This document shows positions 26,157 through 34,997 of a stretch of 64,000 bases of DNA, one piece after another. Every line of letters starts with the position of its first letter. The stretch's first letter is position 1. The notes under the pieces are model-generated. The model saw only the letters and a list, made by a program, of their open reading frames with translations, was not told the DNA's origin and ran no database searches. The stretch is from Novosphingobium colocasiae (GTDB lineage: Bacteria; Pseudomonadota; Alphaproteobacteria; Sphingomonadales; Sphingomonadaceae). The translations under genes were made by a program, and so were the position numbers. The stretch covers positions 84,141-148,140 of the forward strand of contig NZ_BMZA01000008.1 of assembly GCF_014652555.1 (NCBI RefSeq), written 5' to 3'.

Positions 26157-27214
26157 TGAAGCTGCTCGATACCCTCCATCGCTGGACCGGCGGGCTCATC
26201 GGCTTGCTACTGGCTGTGGTGGGCCTGACCGGCGCAATCCTCGTCCATCGCGACGCCTGGGTCGTGCTGCCGCACGCGAGCGACGCGCAGGTGCAGGATA
26301 CGCAGGCGCTGGCGGTTGCGACTGCCCGGATCATGGAGACTGCGGCACCGCAGTTGCAGTCGCTCACTTTTGCCAACGCGGGCTTCGGGCTCGATCGGCT
26401 CGCCTACCGCGATGGCAGCGGAGCCTATGTCACGCAGGCGGGCGATCCGGTGGAGAGTTGGGACAGCCAATGGGTCCGGCCCGAGTTGTGGTTGTCTGAT
26501 TTCCATCAGCATCTGTTCGCCGGCGAGGAAGGAGAGACCGTAGTCGGTATCGCCGGTCTCTGCGGCCTGTTCTTCGTCGTCAGCGGCATGGTCTTGTGGT
26601 GGCGGACGCGCCGGACCTTCGAATTTCGCCTCTGGCCGGCGCGGTTGACCCGGCCGTCGATCGTCCGCCACCATCGCGATCTCGGAATCCTGGTCGCGCC
26701 ATTGCTCATGCTATCGCTGGTGACCGGCTCGGTTCTGGTATTCCGGCCTCTGGCTTCCGTCGTCATGGGGCCGGGAGCGCGGGCCGAGATCGAGAACGCG
26801 CTCAAGCCGCCTGCGGCAAAGGCAGCGCACCTTGCCGGCGATCCTGACTGGGCCGAGATGATCCGTGCCGCGCGGGCACGCTTCCCCGACGCCGAAGTGC
26901 GCAGTCTGTCCCTGCCCCGCGCCGGCAACGGGCTCATCACGCTGAGGATGCGCCGCCCCGACGAGTGGTTGCCGAACGGCCGCACGGCAGTGTGGTTCGC
27001 CGCCGATACCGGACGCATCGTGGCAACCCGCGACGCAGCCGATCTCCCCGCAAGGGTCAGTGCGTACAACGCGCTCTACCCTGTCCATGCCGCCAAGGTT
27101 GGCGGACTGCCATTCCGGCTGGTCATGACCACGTCTGGTCTGGGGCTTGGCCTGTTGGGGACGTTCGCGGTCTGGACATTCTGGTTCAAACGGCCTCGGG
27201 CAAAGGGCAAGTGA
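26156..27214 (+). CDS. PepSY-associated membrane protein (siderophore reductase-like)
   Basis: Inner-membrane protein of 352 residues with four hydrophobic helices: one at the N terminus (MKLLDTLHRWTGGLIGLLLA), one near 125-145, one near 180-200 and one near the C terminus (LVMTTSGLGLGLLGTFAVWT). Two PepSY-type periplasmic regions lie between. Conserved His residues in the helices (HRW, RHHRDLG) are those that bind haem in related reductases such as FoxB-like proteins that free iron from siderophores. The one-base overlap with the receptor supports a joint role in ferric-siderophore use. Confidence 0.85.
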   Translation: MKLLDTLHRWTGGLIGLLLAVVGLTGAILVHRDAWVVLPHASDAQVQDTQALAVATARIMETAAPQLQSLTFANAGFGLDRLAYRDGSGAYVTQAGDPVESWDSQWVRPELWLSDFHQHLFAGEEGETVVGIAGLCGLFFVVSGMVLWWRTRRTFEFRLWPARLTRPSIVRHHRDLGILVAPLLMLSLVTGSVLVFRPLASVVMGPGARAEIENALKPPAAKAAHLAGDPDWAEMIRAARARFPDAEVRSLSLPRAGNGLITLRMRRPDEWLPNGRTAVWFAADTGRIVATRDAADLPARVSAYNALYPVHAAKVGGLPFRLVMTTSGLGLGLLGTFAVWTFWFKRPRAKGK

Positions 27215-27218
27215 CCGG

Positions 27219-27524
27219 AAGCCGGATTTGAACTGCCTCCTCCCGGACGTCCAAAATCGATGGTTGAGCGTCTGCAATCGGTCGGGTGTACCGGACCCGT
27301 TCACCGATAAACAGATCGCCCGCGGCGGGACGAATTACTGGCGCGCGGTGGTGATCGACGGCGCGTTGGAGAGCAACGGCATGGTCGGCTGGAAACAGCA
27401 TCTCAGCGAGGCGCAGGCCGACGAAATCCGGGGCTATGTCTCGGGCGAGGCGACTGCGCTGAAAAAGCGTGGGTCGAGCGCTGCAGAACCAAAGCCGCCG
27501 GAATCCGCTTCGCCTGAGCAGTGA
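27219..27524 (+). pseudogene. Remnant of the C-terminal cytochrome c domain of a PQQ-dependent dehydrogenase
   Basis: The frame here reads KPDLNCLLPD ... WRAVVIDGALESNGMVGWKQ HLSEAQADEIRGYV. This looks like the end of the cytochrome c domain that closes quinoprotein alcohol dehydrogenases (pattern PDLR-then-GALxxNGM-then-L-EIRAYV). The haem motif CxxCH and the whole catalytic part are absent and no proper start codon with a ribosome site is seen. It begins 5 bases after the PepSY stop. I read it as a truncated relic, probably left by a rearrangement that joined the receptor operon to a former dehydrogenase gene. Confidence 0.6.
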
Positions 27525-27690
27525 GGCAAGAGGTGGCGTGCCCGTCTTTCGCGACGCCATCACACCTCACACCGGACTATCGAACAATCGCGGCGGTCCG
27601 CCATGGGAATCCCGAAGCCATTGTCGCCGCAAGTGACGCATTTGCCCGGCCATCAGTTTCGAGCGCCCCGGGCGGCTCTCGCTACGGCCG

Positions 27691-28614
27691 TTAGCCGAAG
27701 CGCGAGACATATTCCTTGGCGAAGTCGAAATAGCCCTTGTTCCATGCGAATTCGCAGACGCCCACGCCCGGCTTGCCGTCGAATTCCAGCGTGGCGCAGC
27801 CGGTGTTGATCAGGCTCTGGCTGTCGTGCGAGGAGGTCAGCACGCCGAACATCGTGTAGGCAATGTATGATTTGCGGCCGGCATCGTCGGTCACGGTCAC
27901 ATTGAACGTCTTTTGCAGCATATCGTCGCCGTAGACGAAATCGTATTCGACACGTTCGATATGCCGCTGCTCGCCGTCCTTGAACAGGAAGCCGCGCAGT
28001 TCGGTGCGGCCGAAGCCCTGCATCTCGAAGAAGTGCATCGAGCTGTCGCCGGTGGTGGCGTGAATCCATTTGTAGTGCTGGTTGAGGCCCCAGACGCGCG
28101 GCCCCCAACTGTGATCGCGGACCATGAAGCCCTCATGGTGAAGCTTGCGTCCGTCGAGTTCGAGGTCGGCGATGATGCGGCCATGCTGTTCGGTCCGGTT
28201 GTCGCCGAAATAGGGCGGATTGCCCTTGGGGTGCGAACCGAAGGCATAGGCCGGATGCGTTGCGGTCATGCTGCCTTTGAACCGGATACGCTCGCCGTTC
28301 CACGCGATGTTGACCTGTTCCAGCGGCTCGGCAATCTGCATGTGCAGCGGGCCGTGGTGCCAGTCGTCAAAGTTCATGTCGTCGGCAACCGGGCTTTCGA
28401 CCACCTCGACGATCTGCTCGGGAAAATCCGGGCTGAAAAAGCAGGCGGTCGACTTGCCGATGCCGGTGCCGAGCATGGTGGGATAAATGAAACCGGCGAT
28501 GTTGTGCTCCGGCATCAGCAGGATATGCGCCAGCGATTCGCGCCCTTCGGGGGCCAGCTTGTGGCGGAAGGCGTGGTCGGTCGTCGGCTGGCCAAGCGGG
28601 GGAGTGGCAGACAT
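27691..28614 (-). CDS. DUF7064-like (AttH/CrtC lipocalin-fold-like) protein
   Basis: Cytoplasmic protein of 307 residues without signal peptide or membrane segment. It has the features of the hydroxyneurosporene-synthase/AttH-like fold: an Asn-Phe-Asp-Asp-Trp-His-His segment (near residues 80-87), FMVRDHSWGPRVWG near 163-176 and HFFEMQGFGRTELRG near 194-208. Proteins of this kind often stand beside aminoglycoside-type phosphotransferases and dehydrogenases in sphingomonads, as here (69 bases behind the phosphotransferase). They may bind or hydrate a lipophilic substrate; the reaction is unknown. Confidence 0.7.
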   Translation of the reverse strand: MSATPPLGQPTTDHAFRHKLAPEGRESLAHILLMPEHNIAGFIYPTMLGTGIGKSTACFFSPDFPEQIVEVVESPVADDMNFDDWHHGPLHMQIAEPLEQVNIAWNGERIRFKGSMTATHPAYAFGSHPKGNPPYFGDNRTEQHGRIIADLELDGRKLHHEGFMVRDHSWGPRVWGLNQHYKWIHATTGDSSMHFFEMQGFGRTELRGFLFKDGEQRHIERVEYDFVYGDDMLQKTFNVTVTDDAGRKSYIAYTMFGVLTSSHDSQSLINTGCATLEFDGKPGVGVCEFAWNKGYFDFAKEYVSRFG

Positions 28615-28683
28615 GCTGGTGTTCCTTACAGGGGCGCGCGCGTTACTCGCGCAAGTAGTGTTAACGAGGTCGTTTCGCCGGGC

Positions 28684-30183
28684 TCAGCCGGCTGTGCAGG
28701 CCAGCGCCTGCTTCATGAATTCGGGCGTGATGCCAAGATCGAGCACGGCGTAGCGGATATCCTGATGCGCCCGTTCCTGCAGGTTGCGCACGCCCTTGTT
28801 GAAGATCACGCACAGCCGCATCGCGGCGAAGGCCATCGTGAAGTCCATCGTCGATGCGTCGACCTCGGGTCCGCCGCTGGCGCGGTAATGCGCGACGAAA
28901 CGGTCCCAGTCGATATGCTGCGAAATGATCGGCCGGACATAGGCAAGATCCTGCTCCGGTGCGCCAAAGTTGGAGCATTCCCAATCGAGGATGCCGGTGA
29001 TCTGTCCGTCCACCGCCAGCAGATTGTGGACATTGAAATCGCCGTGCACCAGCACCGGGCGGCGGGGGTCGGCAGGGACATGGTCGGCCAGCCAGTCCAG
29101 CAGATAGGTGACGAAGGGTGACGGCAGATGGCCTGCCTTGCGATAATATTCCTTCCACTCGACGATCTGGCGGCGATAGCAGCTTTCGATCGTGTCGGTG
29201 GCAAGCGCCGGGCTCTCGAAGCGTTCGATAAAGCCTGAGAACCGGGCGATATCTATCCGGTGCAGCCGGGCCATGTGTTCGGCCAGTTGCAGCAGGATGC
29301 CTTCCGGGATGGCGGCGCTGGCCGCGCCCATGAACGAGCTGGGTACGGCACCGGGCAGGGCCTGCATGACGTAGAAATCGGCATCGACGCCGGGGAAATC
29401 CTTGGCCAGCCACAAGGGTTCGGCCAGCGGCAACAGACCGGTGGCATGAAGTTCGCGGAGCAGGTGAAATTCCAGATCGACCATGAAGGTGCCCTTGCGC
29501 ACCATGGGCACCGGATCGCTCTTGCGGACGATCAGCGCGCGTTCGCTGCCGTTGCCCTCGCGGATGCGGGTGCGGAAGGTCTGCTTGCCGAAACCGCCGG
29601 AGATCGGCTGGAAATCGAGCACCTCGATGGCCGCTCCATCGGGGTGCACGCTGCGCAGGAAGCCTTCCAGCAGATCGCGATCGAGCGGGCTGCCGGGCGG
29701 AACCGCGACGGGGGTGCCGGCAGGCACGGGCATGTCGCGCTGGGTCAGCGGATAGTGCTGGCTCCAGCGAGCGGCATCGAGCAACAGTTCCGACAGGGTA
29801 TGGCGTGCCGCAGCGTCCATGGACGCGCGCCGGTCGGCCAGCACATCGGCCAGCGCCGCGATCCGGGCGGTCAGCGCGTCGTGTCGATGGGCAAGCGCGG
29901 TGAAGCCGGTGCCGCCGTCCTTCGCCTCTGCATGATCCGGCGCGACGGCGATGCCTTGATCCGCCGCAAAGCGCGACAAGCGCGCCGCCAACAGGTCCCC
30001 GGCCACCACCTGGGCCGATAGCACGAAAGGCGATTCAGTTTCGCGTTTGATCAGTTCGCCCAGCACCTGGGCGAGCATGGCAGCCGCGCCCTGCGCGTCC
30101 TGGGAGCCCAGTTCCGGCGCGATCTTGCTTTGCAGGGTGTGCAGCGCGACGCGCAGATAGGTGGCGTTGTCGGTTATCTTCAT
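28684..30183 (-). CDS. Phosphotransferase family protein (APH/choline-kinase fold) with extra N-terminal domain
   Basis: Kinase-fold enzyme of 499 residues. The first 160 residues form an extra alpha-helical domain (LQSKIAPELGSQDAQGAAAM) not seen in simple APH enzymes; relatives with it resemble acyl-CoA dehydrogenase-linked phosphotransferases. The APH domain holds ALIVRKSDP (nucleotide-binding Lys), VLVHGDFNVHNLL with the catalytic Asp382 of HGD (His380), and ILDWECSNFG with the metal ligand Asp400. Such proteins phosphorylate hydroxyl groups of small molecules; the acceptor is unknown. Between it and the aldehyde dehydrogenase lies a 159-base gap with a TCCGGCAA/TTGCCGGA palindrome. Confidence 0.83.
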   Translation of the reverse strand: MKITDNATYLRVALHTLQSKIAPELGSQDAQGAAAMLAQVLGELIKRETESPFVLSAQVVAGDLLAARLSRFAADQGIAVAPDHAEAKDGGTGFTALAHRHDALTARIAALADVLADRRASMDAAARHTLSELLLDAARWSQHYPLTQRDMPVPAGTPVAVPPGSPLDRDLLEGFLRSVHPDGAAIEVLDFQPISGGFGKQTFRTRIREGNGSERALIVRKSDPVPMVRKGTFMVDLEFHLLRELHATGLLPLAEPLWLAKDFPGVDADFYVMQALPGAVPSSFMGAASAAIPEGILLQLAEHMARLHRIDIARFSGFIERFESPALATDTIESCYRRQIVEWKEYYRKAGHLPSPFVTYLLDWLADHVPADPRRPVLVHGDFNVHNLLAVDGQITGILDWECSNFGAPEQDLAYVRPIISQHIDWDRFVAHYRASGGPEVDASTMDFTMAFAAMRLCVIFNKGVRNLQERAHQDIRYAVLDLGITPEFMKQALACTAG

Positions 30184-30316
30184 CGCGTCTCTTCGCTCAG
30201 GCTTGCGATGTGAAGCACACCATTGTCAGATCGCGCAACCCATCCCGATCGAAAACGAACCCCGCCTCCGACAAACGATCTTGTAGAACGAAAGTCTGCA
30301 ATGTCGACGGCTCGTT

Positions 30317-30333
30317 TCCGGCAAATTGCCGGA
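30317..30333. terminator. Short perfect palindrome after the aldehyde dehydrogenase gene
   Basis: TCCGGCAA-A-TTGCCGGA is an 8-bp inverted repeat with a single central base, 10 bases after the aldehyde dehydrogenase stop on the minus strand. It could be a weak terminator or a protein site; there is no U run. Confidence 0.35.
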
Positions 30334-30342
30334 GCTACGCCT

Positions 30343-31800
30343 TCAGGCGGGTGCGTATCCCAGGATGGCTTTGGTTTCGAGGAACTCCTCCATCCCCTCC
30401 ACCCCGAACTCCCGGCCGTTGCCCGATTGCTTGTAGCCGCCGAACGGGGCCTGCGGGTCCCAGGCGGGGTAGTTGATCAGCACCTGGCCGCAGCGGATGC
30501 GGGCGGCGGCGGCGCGGGCGGCGTCGATGTCCGCCCCCTGGACGTGCGCGCCGAGGCCGTAGACCGTGTCATTGGCGATGGCGATGGCTTCATCGAGCGT
30601 GTCGTAAGGCAGGATGACGAGGACCGGGCCGAAGATCTCCTCCTGCGCGATGCCCATGGCGGTGTGCACGTCGGAGAATACGGTGGGGCGGGCAAAGAAG
30701 CCGGCGTCCAGCCCATCGGGATGGCCGGGGCCGCCACAGACCAGCCGCGCGCCTTCGGCCATGCCCATCGCGATCATCGCCTGGACGCGGGCATATTGCG
30801 CAGCATTGGCGATCGGGCCGTGCGTCGTCGCCTCGTTCGTGGGATCGCCGATCGTGAAGCTTTCGACCATGCGCCGCGCCAGCGCTTCCACTTCGGCGAG
30901 CCGGGCGCGGGGGACGATCATCCGGGTCGGAGCGCTGCAGGACTGGCCGACGTTGCGCATGCAGGCGGCGACGCCTGGCGACACCGCTTTGTCCAGATCG
31001 GCATCGGGGAGGATCAGGTTGGGCGATTTGCCGCCAAGTTCCAGAGCTACCCGCTTGACCGTATCGGCCGCCGCCTTCGACACCAGCACGCCGGCGCGGG
31101 TCGAACCGGTGAGCGAGACCATGTCCACTTCGGGATGGCGGGCTAGCGCTTCGCCGACCACGGGCCCGGTGCCGGGCACGAGGTTGAACACCCCGGCCGG
31201 AACGCCGGCATCGGCGATCGCCTGGACGAACAGGGCAGCGCTGAACGGGGCCAGTTCGCTGGGCTTGAGCACCACGGTGCAGCCCGCCGCCAGCGCCGGG
31301 GCGACTTTGGCGGTGATCTGGTACAGCGGCCAGTTCCACGGGGTGATCAGCGCGCAGACCCCGATCGGTTCACGCGCGATGGCGGTGGGGCCGCGCCGGT
31401 GCAGGAACGGATAATCGGCGAGGTTTTCGATCGCCACCCGCACATGCGCCAGGGCGAACGGCAGATGGGCCGTGCGCGCAAAGGTGATCGCCGCGCCCAT
31501 CTCCAGCGAGATCGCCTGCGCGAAGCTTTCCGCGCGCTCTTCCAGCAGCGCCAGCAGCCGTTCCAGCAGCCGACGGCGCTCCGCCGCGGGGGTGGCGGAC
31601 CAGCCGGGAAAGGCCGCGCGTGCGGCGGTCACGGCAGCATGGACATCGGCTTCATCGCCCAGCGCCAGCGAGGCGACGACCACCTCGGTCGCCGGGTTCA
31701 CCACATCGAAGCGCTGCGTGCCGAGCGGCGCGCGCCATGCGCCGTCGATGAACAGCCGGTCGAGCAGACCCTGAGCTTCCAGCGCGGCGGCGGCGGTCAC
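30343..31800 (-). CDS. NAD(P)-dependent aldehyde dehydrogenase
   Basis: Enzyme of 485 residues oxidising an aldehyde to its acid. The GTG start overlaps the stop of the FAD oxidoreductase in GTGA; the open frame upstream of it is a shadow. Motifs are TPWNWPLYQITAKVAPALAA near 142-161, the general-base Glu in VALELGGKSPNLIL, and the catalytic Cys in NVGQSCSAPTRM. The C terminus GRFGVEGMEEFLETKAILGY-type end is normal (here GREFGVEGMEEFLETK). Coupled to an amine-oxidase-like FAD enzyme, it could oxidise the aldehyde that such an enzyme makes, as in putrescine breakdown. Confidence 0.9.
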   Translation of the reverse strand: MTAAAALEAQGLLDRLFIDGAWRAPLGTQRFDVVNPATEVVVASLALGDEADVHAAVTAARAAFPGWSATPAAERRRLLERLLALLEERAESFAQAISLEMGAAITFARTAHLPFALAHVRVAIENLADYPFLHRRGPTAIAREPIGVCALITPWNWPLYQITAKVAPALAAGCTVVLKPSELAPFSAALFVQAIADAGVPAGVFNLVPGTGPVVGEALARHPEVDMVSLTGSTRAGVLVSKAAADTVKRVALELGGKSPNLILPDADLDKAVSPGVAACMRNVGQSCSAPTRMIVPRARLAEVEALARRMVESFTIGDPTNEATTHGPIANAAQYARVQAMIAMGMAEGARLVCGGPGHPDGLDAGFFARPTVFSDVHTAMGIAQEEIFGPVLVILPYDTLDEAIAIANDTVYGLGAHVQGADIDAARAAAARIRCGQVLINYPAWDPQAPFGGYKQSGNGREFGVEGMEEFLETKAILGYAPA

Positions 31801-33074
31801 GACAGCATGTCCTTCAGGCGGAAATAGCTGCCGACGATCGGCATGAACCACGGCTTGCCGAAGTATCCGGGTATCGCCGGCCAGGCCATGTCCTTCCACG
31901 GGTTGAGATCGACATTGCCGTCCATCACATCGGCCATGATCTGGCCCATCTGCGTCGCCATCTGGTTGCCATGGCCGCTATAGCCCATGGCGTAGTATAC
32001 CCCGTCGCGCTGGCCGGCACGCGGCAGGCGGTCGCGGGTCATATCCACCATCCCGCCCCAGCAGTAATCGATGCGCGCATCGGCTAGTTGCGGGAACACA
32101 TCGATCATCGCCTTTTGCAGAACACGGCCGCTCTTGACGTCGGATGCCGGGTTGGACGCCGCGAAGCGGGCGCGGCCGCCGAACAGCAGGCGATTGTCGG
32201 GCAAGTGGCGGAAGTAGTTCACCACGTTCTTGGTATCGACCATCATGCGCTTGCGCGGCGTGATCGCGGCCACGACATCGGCAGGCAACTGTTCGGTGGC
32301 GATGATGAACGCACCGACCGGGATGATCCGGCGGCGCACCCAGCCCAGCGGGCCGACCTTGGAAATGCCGCTGCCCAGCAGCACCTGCCCGGCATCGATG
32401 CTGCCGCGCGGGGTGGTGATCGTGAAGCGGCCCGAAGGCTGGCGACGGATGCCGGTAACCGGAGTATTCTCGAACACGCGCGCGCCGCGCCGGGCAGCGG
32501 CCTCAGCCATGCCGCGCACGAACCGGCCGACGTGGAGACCGGCGCTCTTGCCGAAAACCATGCCGCCGTAATAACGCTCGCTGCCGATCTCGCCGGCCAG
32601 ATCCTCACGGCTGAGCAGCCAGGTATCGGGATCGGCATGCGCGGCGAGCGCTTCCTGCGCGCGGGCGATCTTGTCGAAATGTTCGGGACGCGCCGCGACC
32701 TTGAGCTTGCCGGTTCGCGCGAAGCTGCAGTCGATCGCTTCTTCGCGCACGATCCGCTCGACCGTATCCACCCCGGCATCGAAGGCATGATACAGCGCGG
32801 TGGCGCGTTCGTGGCCGAACTTTTCGGCCATCATACGGTAATCCTGCGCAAAGCCGTTGTTGCACATGCCGGCGCTGCGCCCCGATGCCTGCGCGGCGAT
32901 GACCTCGGCCTCGCACAGCACCACGTCGGCCCCCTTGCGGGCCAGCGCCAGCGCTGCCGAAGTCCCGGTCAGCCCGCCGCCGACGACTACAACGTCGGCG
33001 CGTTGCCCCGGCTCGAACGGGACGCCGCCGGAAAACGCGGGGCTGGTGTCGAGCCAGTAGGATGTCAGCTTCAC
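31797..33074 (-). CDS. FAD-dependent amine/amino-acid oxidoreductase (DAO family, PuuB-like)
   Basis: Flavoprotein of 425 residues. The GTG start at 33074 has GGAGA 8 bases upstream and gives MKLTSYWLDTSPAFSGG, like the N terminus of gamma-glutamylputrescine oxidases; the longer frame was rejected. The dinucleotide site is VVVVGGGLTGTSAALALARK, followed by the ATG-motif-like GRSAGMCNNGFAQDYR. The C-terminal DAO half has VDTKNVVNYFRHLPDNRLLF and the FAD contact MGYSGHGNQMATQMG. It overlaps the aldehyde dehydrogenase gene, so a two-step oxidation of an amine to an acid is likely, but the substrate is not shown. Confidence 0.88.
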   Translation of the reverse strand: MKLTSYWLDTSPAFSGGVPFEPGQRADVVVVGGGLTGTSAALALARKGADVVLCEAEVIAAQASGRSAGMCNNGFAQDYRMMAEKFGHERATALYHAFDAGVDTVERIVREEAIDCSFARTGKLKVAARPEHFDKIARAQEALAAHADPDTWLLSREDLAGEIGSERYYGGMVFGKSAGLHVGRFVRGMAEAAARRGARVFENTPVTGIRRQPSGRFTITTPRGSIDAGQVLLGSGISKVGPLGWVRRRIIPVGAFIIATEQLPADVVAAITPRKRMMVDTKNVVNYFRHLPDNRLLFGGRARFAASNPASDVKSGRVLQKAMIDVFPQLADARIDYCWGGMVDMTRDRLPRAGQRDGVYYAMGYSGHGNQMATQMGQIMADVMDGNVDLNPWKDMAWPAIPGYFGKPWFMPIVGSYFRLKDMLS

Positions 33075-33287
33075 GAACCGTTCTCCACACGCAGTCGGAT
33101 CAGACGGGGCACGGGATGCCGCACGCCGGGGACAGGACAATTTCTAGTCGGCGGGATCGGCCGGATGTACCGCAATCGGGCCACCAACCGCAGATCGTGC
33201 CAAACTGGACCGCTGCAACCTGGGCGCGTTTTGCGGGGCACAGGCCATGCCGGGCCGGACCTTGCCGCAGATCGTGCCGCGCCGGGA
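33075..33287. other. Gene-free spacer with a 14-bp direct repeat
   Basis: No gene is seen between the FAD oxidoreductase and copD. CCGCAGATCGTGCC occurs twice, at 33188-33201 and 33265-33278. The promoter of the oxidoreductase-aldehyde dehydrogenase operon must be in its left half. Confidence 0.4.
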
Positions 33288-34142
33288 TCAGCCCGCGCCG
33301 GACGGGTCGAGGGTGCCGGCAAAGGCAATGAGGACGAGGATCAGCAGAGCGCAGGCGGTTTCGAGCATCAGCGAGCGCATCAGTCGCGGTCGGGTCTGCA
33401 CCGGCGCGATCTCCGCCGCAGGGACCAGCCGCCAGCGGTTGTGCGCGGCAAAGCCGAGCATGGCACAGAACAGCCCGATCTTGGCCGCGATCAGCAAGGT
33501 CCAGGGGCCGCGCGCCGACCAGCCGGACACGCCGGTGATGAACAGCGCATTGGCGGTGCCGGTCACCACCAGCACGGCTACGACCACGGTGCCGGTGCGC
33601 GCAAAGCGCCCGAGCGAACCGATATCGAAGCGGCCGCGCAAGCCTGCCGCCAGGAACGCGAACAGTGCGCCCAGCCACAGCGCGGCGGCAAGGAGGTGGG
33701 ATACATCGGCCATGCGATGCAGCGTGCCGGAAATGCCCTCCGCGGCCCCCGCATGCCCGCTCCAGGCAATGCTGGCGAGGGCGATCACGCCGGCCAGCGC
33801 CAGCACCGCCGGGCGCGGCAGCACCAACGCCGCCAGCGCGAAGGCGGCCAGAGCGCCGAGGCGGACCCATAACAATAAGCCCAGCGGCGTTGCATCAAGC
33901 ACGGCCTGCACCGTCGCCCCGTCCAGCGCGCCGATCGGCAACGCCGCCATGGATGCGATAGCGGCGAGCGTCCACCACAGGCTGGTGAGCAGAGCGAGAA
34001 CCGCCAGCGCCACCAGCCCGCCGCGCGCGCGGCCCGAAAAGGAACGACCGCCGTCGCACAGCCGATAGAGCGGCAGTCCGGCGGCGGTCATCAGCAGCAG
34101 GTAGAGCAGCGCACGCGCTGCGGCGAGGCTGCTCTCTGCCAC
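33288..34142 (-). CDS. copD: Copper resistance protein CopD family
   Basis: Inner-membrane protein of 284 residues with about eight hydrophobic helices. The GTG start lies 7 bases after the copC stop. Family marks are a His in SIAWSGHAGA, the helix DVSHLLAAALWLGALFAFL near 145-165 (conserved His and Trp-Leu-Gly-Gly-like turn), and AKIGLFCAMLGFAAHNRWR near 225-245. CopD with CopC is thought to carry copper across the inner membrane for delivery to cuproenzymes. Second gene of a copC-copD operon facing the sensor/sigma trio. Confidence 0.88.
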   Translation of the reverse strand: MAESSLAAARALLYLLLMTAAGLPLYRLCDGGRSFSGRARGGLVALAVLALLTSLWWTLAAIASMAALPIGALDGATVQAVLDATPLGLLLWVRLGALAAFALAALVLPRPAVLALAGVIALASIAWSGHAGAAEGISGTLHRMADVSHLLAAALWLGALFAFLAAGLRGRFDIGSLGRFARTGTVVVAVLVVTGTANALFITGVSGWSARGPWTLLIAAKIGLFCAMLGFAAHNRWRLVPAAEIAPVQTRPRLMRSLMLETACALLILVLIAFAGTLDPSGAG

Positions 34143-34149
34143 GGTGCGC

Positions 34150-34527
34150 TTACTTTACCGAAAAGGCGTAGCTGCCCTCGATCCGGTGCTGGTCGGCGGC
34201 GACCGCGTGCCAGTTCAGCTTGTAGCTGCCCGAAGGCAGCGCGCGCGGCAGGGTAACCTTGAGCGTCTTGCCTTCGGTCTTGGTCGTAAAGCCCTTGATC
34301 GGCATCGGCGCGTGATCGGACATGCCGGGCATCCCGGTCATGGTCAGTTCGATCCCGCTGAGCGGGCCGACCAGCGTTTCGCTGAAGTTCAGCGTCAGCA
34401 CGGTCGGCTTGGCAACGGTCGCGTCGGCCGCCGGAGTGGCGGAGACGAGCTTGGGGTGGGCCATGGCGATACCCGGCAGCGTGGCGAGGGCAGACAGGGC
34501 AAGCGCGGCGAGAACGGTCTTCTTCAT
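34150..34527 (-). CDS. copC: Periplasmic copper-binding protein CopC
   Basis: Protein of 125 residues with signal peptide MKKTVLAALALSALATLPGI cleaved after AMA, leaving His24 as the mature N terminus. His24, Asp112 and His114 (AADQHRIEGSYAF) are the expected Cu(II) ligands of the CopC amino-terminal brace. A Met/His patch GMPGMSDHAPM (about residues 66-76) is also present. AGGAG is placed 7 bases before the ATG. The open frame upstream is not a homologous extension. Together with copD it should bind and move copper in the periplasm; see the divergent sensor and sigma genes. Confidence 0.93.
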   Translation of the reverse strand: MKKTVLAALALSALATLPGIAMAHPKLVSATPAADATVAKPTVLTLNFSETLVGPLSGIELTMTGMPGMSDHAPMPIKGFTTKTEGKTLKVTLPRALPSGSYKLNWHAVAADQHRIEGSYAFSVK

Positions 34528-34718
34528 GGGGGGGCTCCTGATGTGCGATCCGAAGGGCCGCTTTTCACGGACCATTACGCTGCCCCCGCGCCCATCCCTC
34601 GCCGCCGGTGAAAAAAATCGTTAGGGGTTCGGGCAGGCTAAGGGATCGGCTGTTTGCCTGCGTAACACCGGCATAAGGGCAAGGGCCCGCAAGCCCGGCC
34701 GATAACGGAGAACAGTGG

Positions 34719-34997
34719 ATGGCACATAACAGCGACATGCTGGACGATGCGCTGGCAAGCCTGCGCACGCTGGCCGCGCCTGCCCAACTGGCGGCGATCG
34801 ATGACGGCGTGATCGGGGGCCTGCGCACCCACCTGCACGAACGGGCGACCGCGCGACGCAGCCTCTCGCTCGCCTGCGCGGTGGCGGTGGTGGTCGGGCT
34901 TGGCGGCGGCGCGGCGTTTCCCTCGCACGCCGCCCGCGCCGATGCGACGCTGCTGGCGATGCCCGCCAGCGCCCCGTCGCGCCTGCTGGGCGAATGA
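34719..34997 (+). CDS. CnrY-like small membrane anti-sigma factor
   Basis: Protein of 92 residues: a short cytoplasmic N-terminal helix (LDDALASLRTLAAPAQLAAI), one membrane helix at about 50-68 (SLACAVAVVVGLGGGAAF) and a short periplasmic tail. This is the size and build of CnrY/NccY, which bind the ECF sigma CnrH with their N terminus. No sequence motif alone would identify it; the call rests on gene order (Y-X-H) and on the secure identity of the next gene. The stop overlaps the start of the sensor gene by ATGA. GGAG lies 8 bases upstream of the start. Confidence 0.75.
   Translation: MAHNSDMLDDALASLRTLAAPAQLAAIDDGVIGGLRTHLHERATARRSLSLACAVAVVVGLGGGAAFPSHAARADATLLAMPASAPSRLLGE

Noticed and set aside
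28661..29413. Alternate long minus-strand frame over the phosphotransferase gene
   Set aside because: It shares bases with the APH gene whose HGD and DWE motifs are in the other frame.
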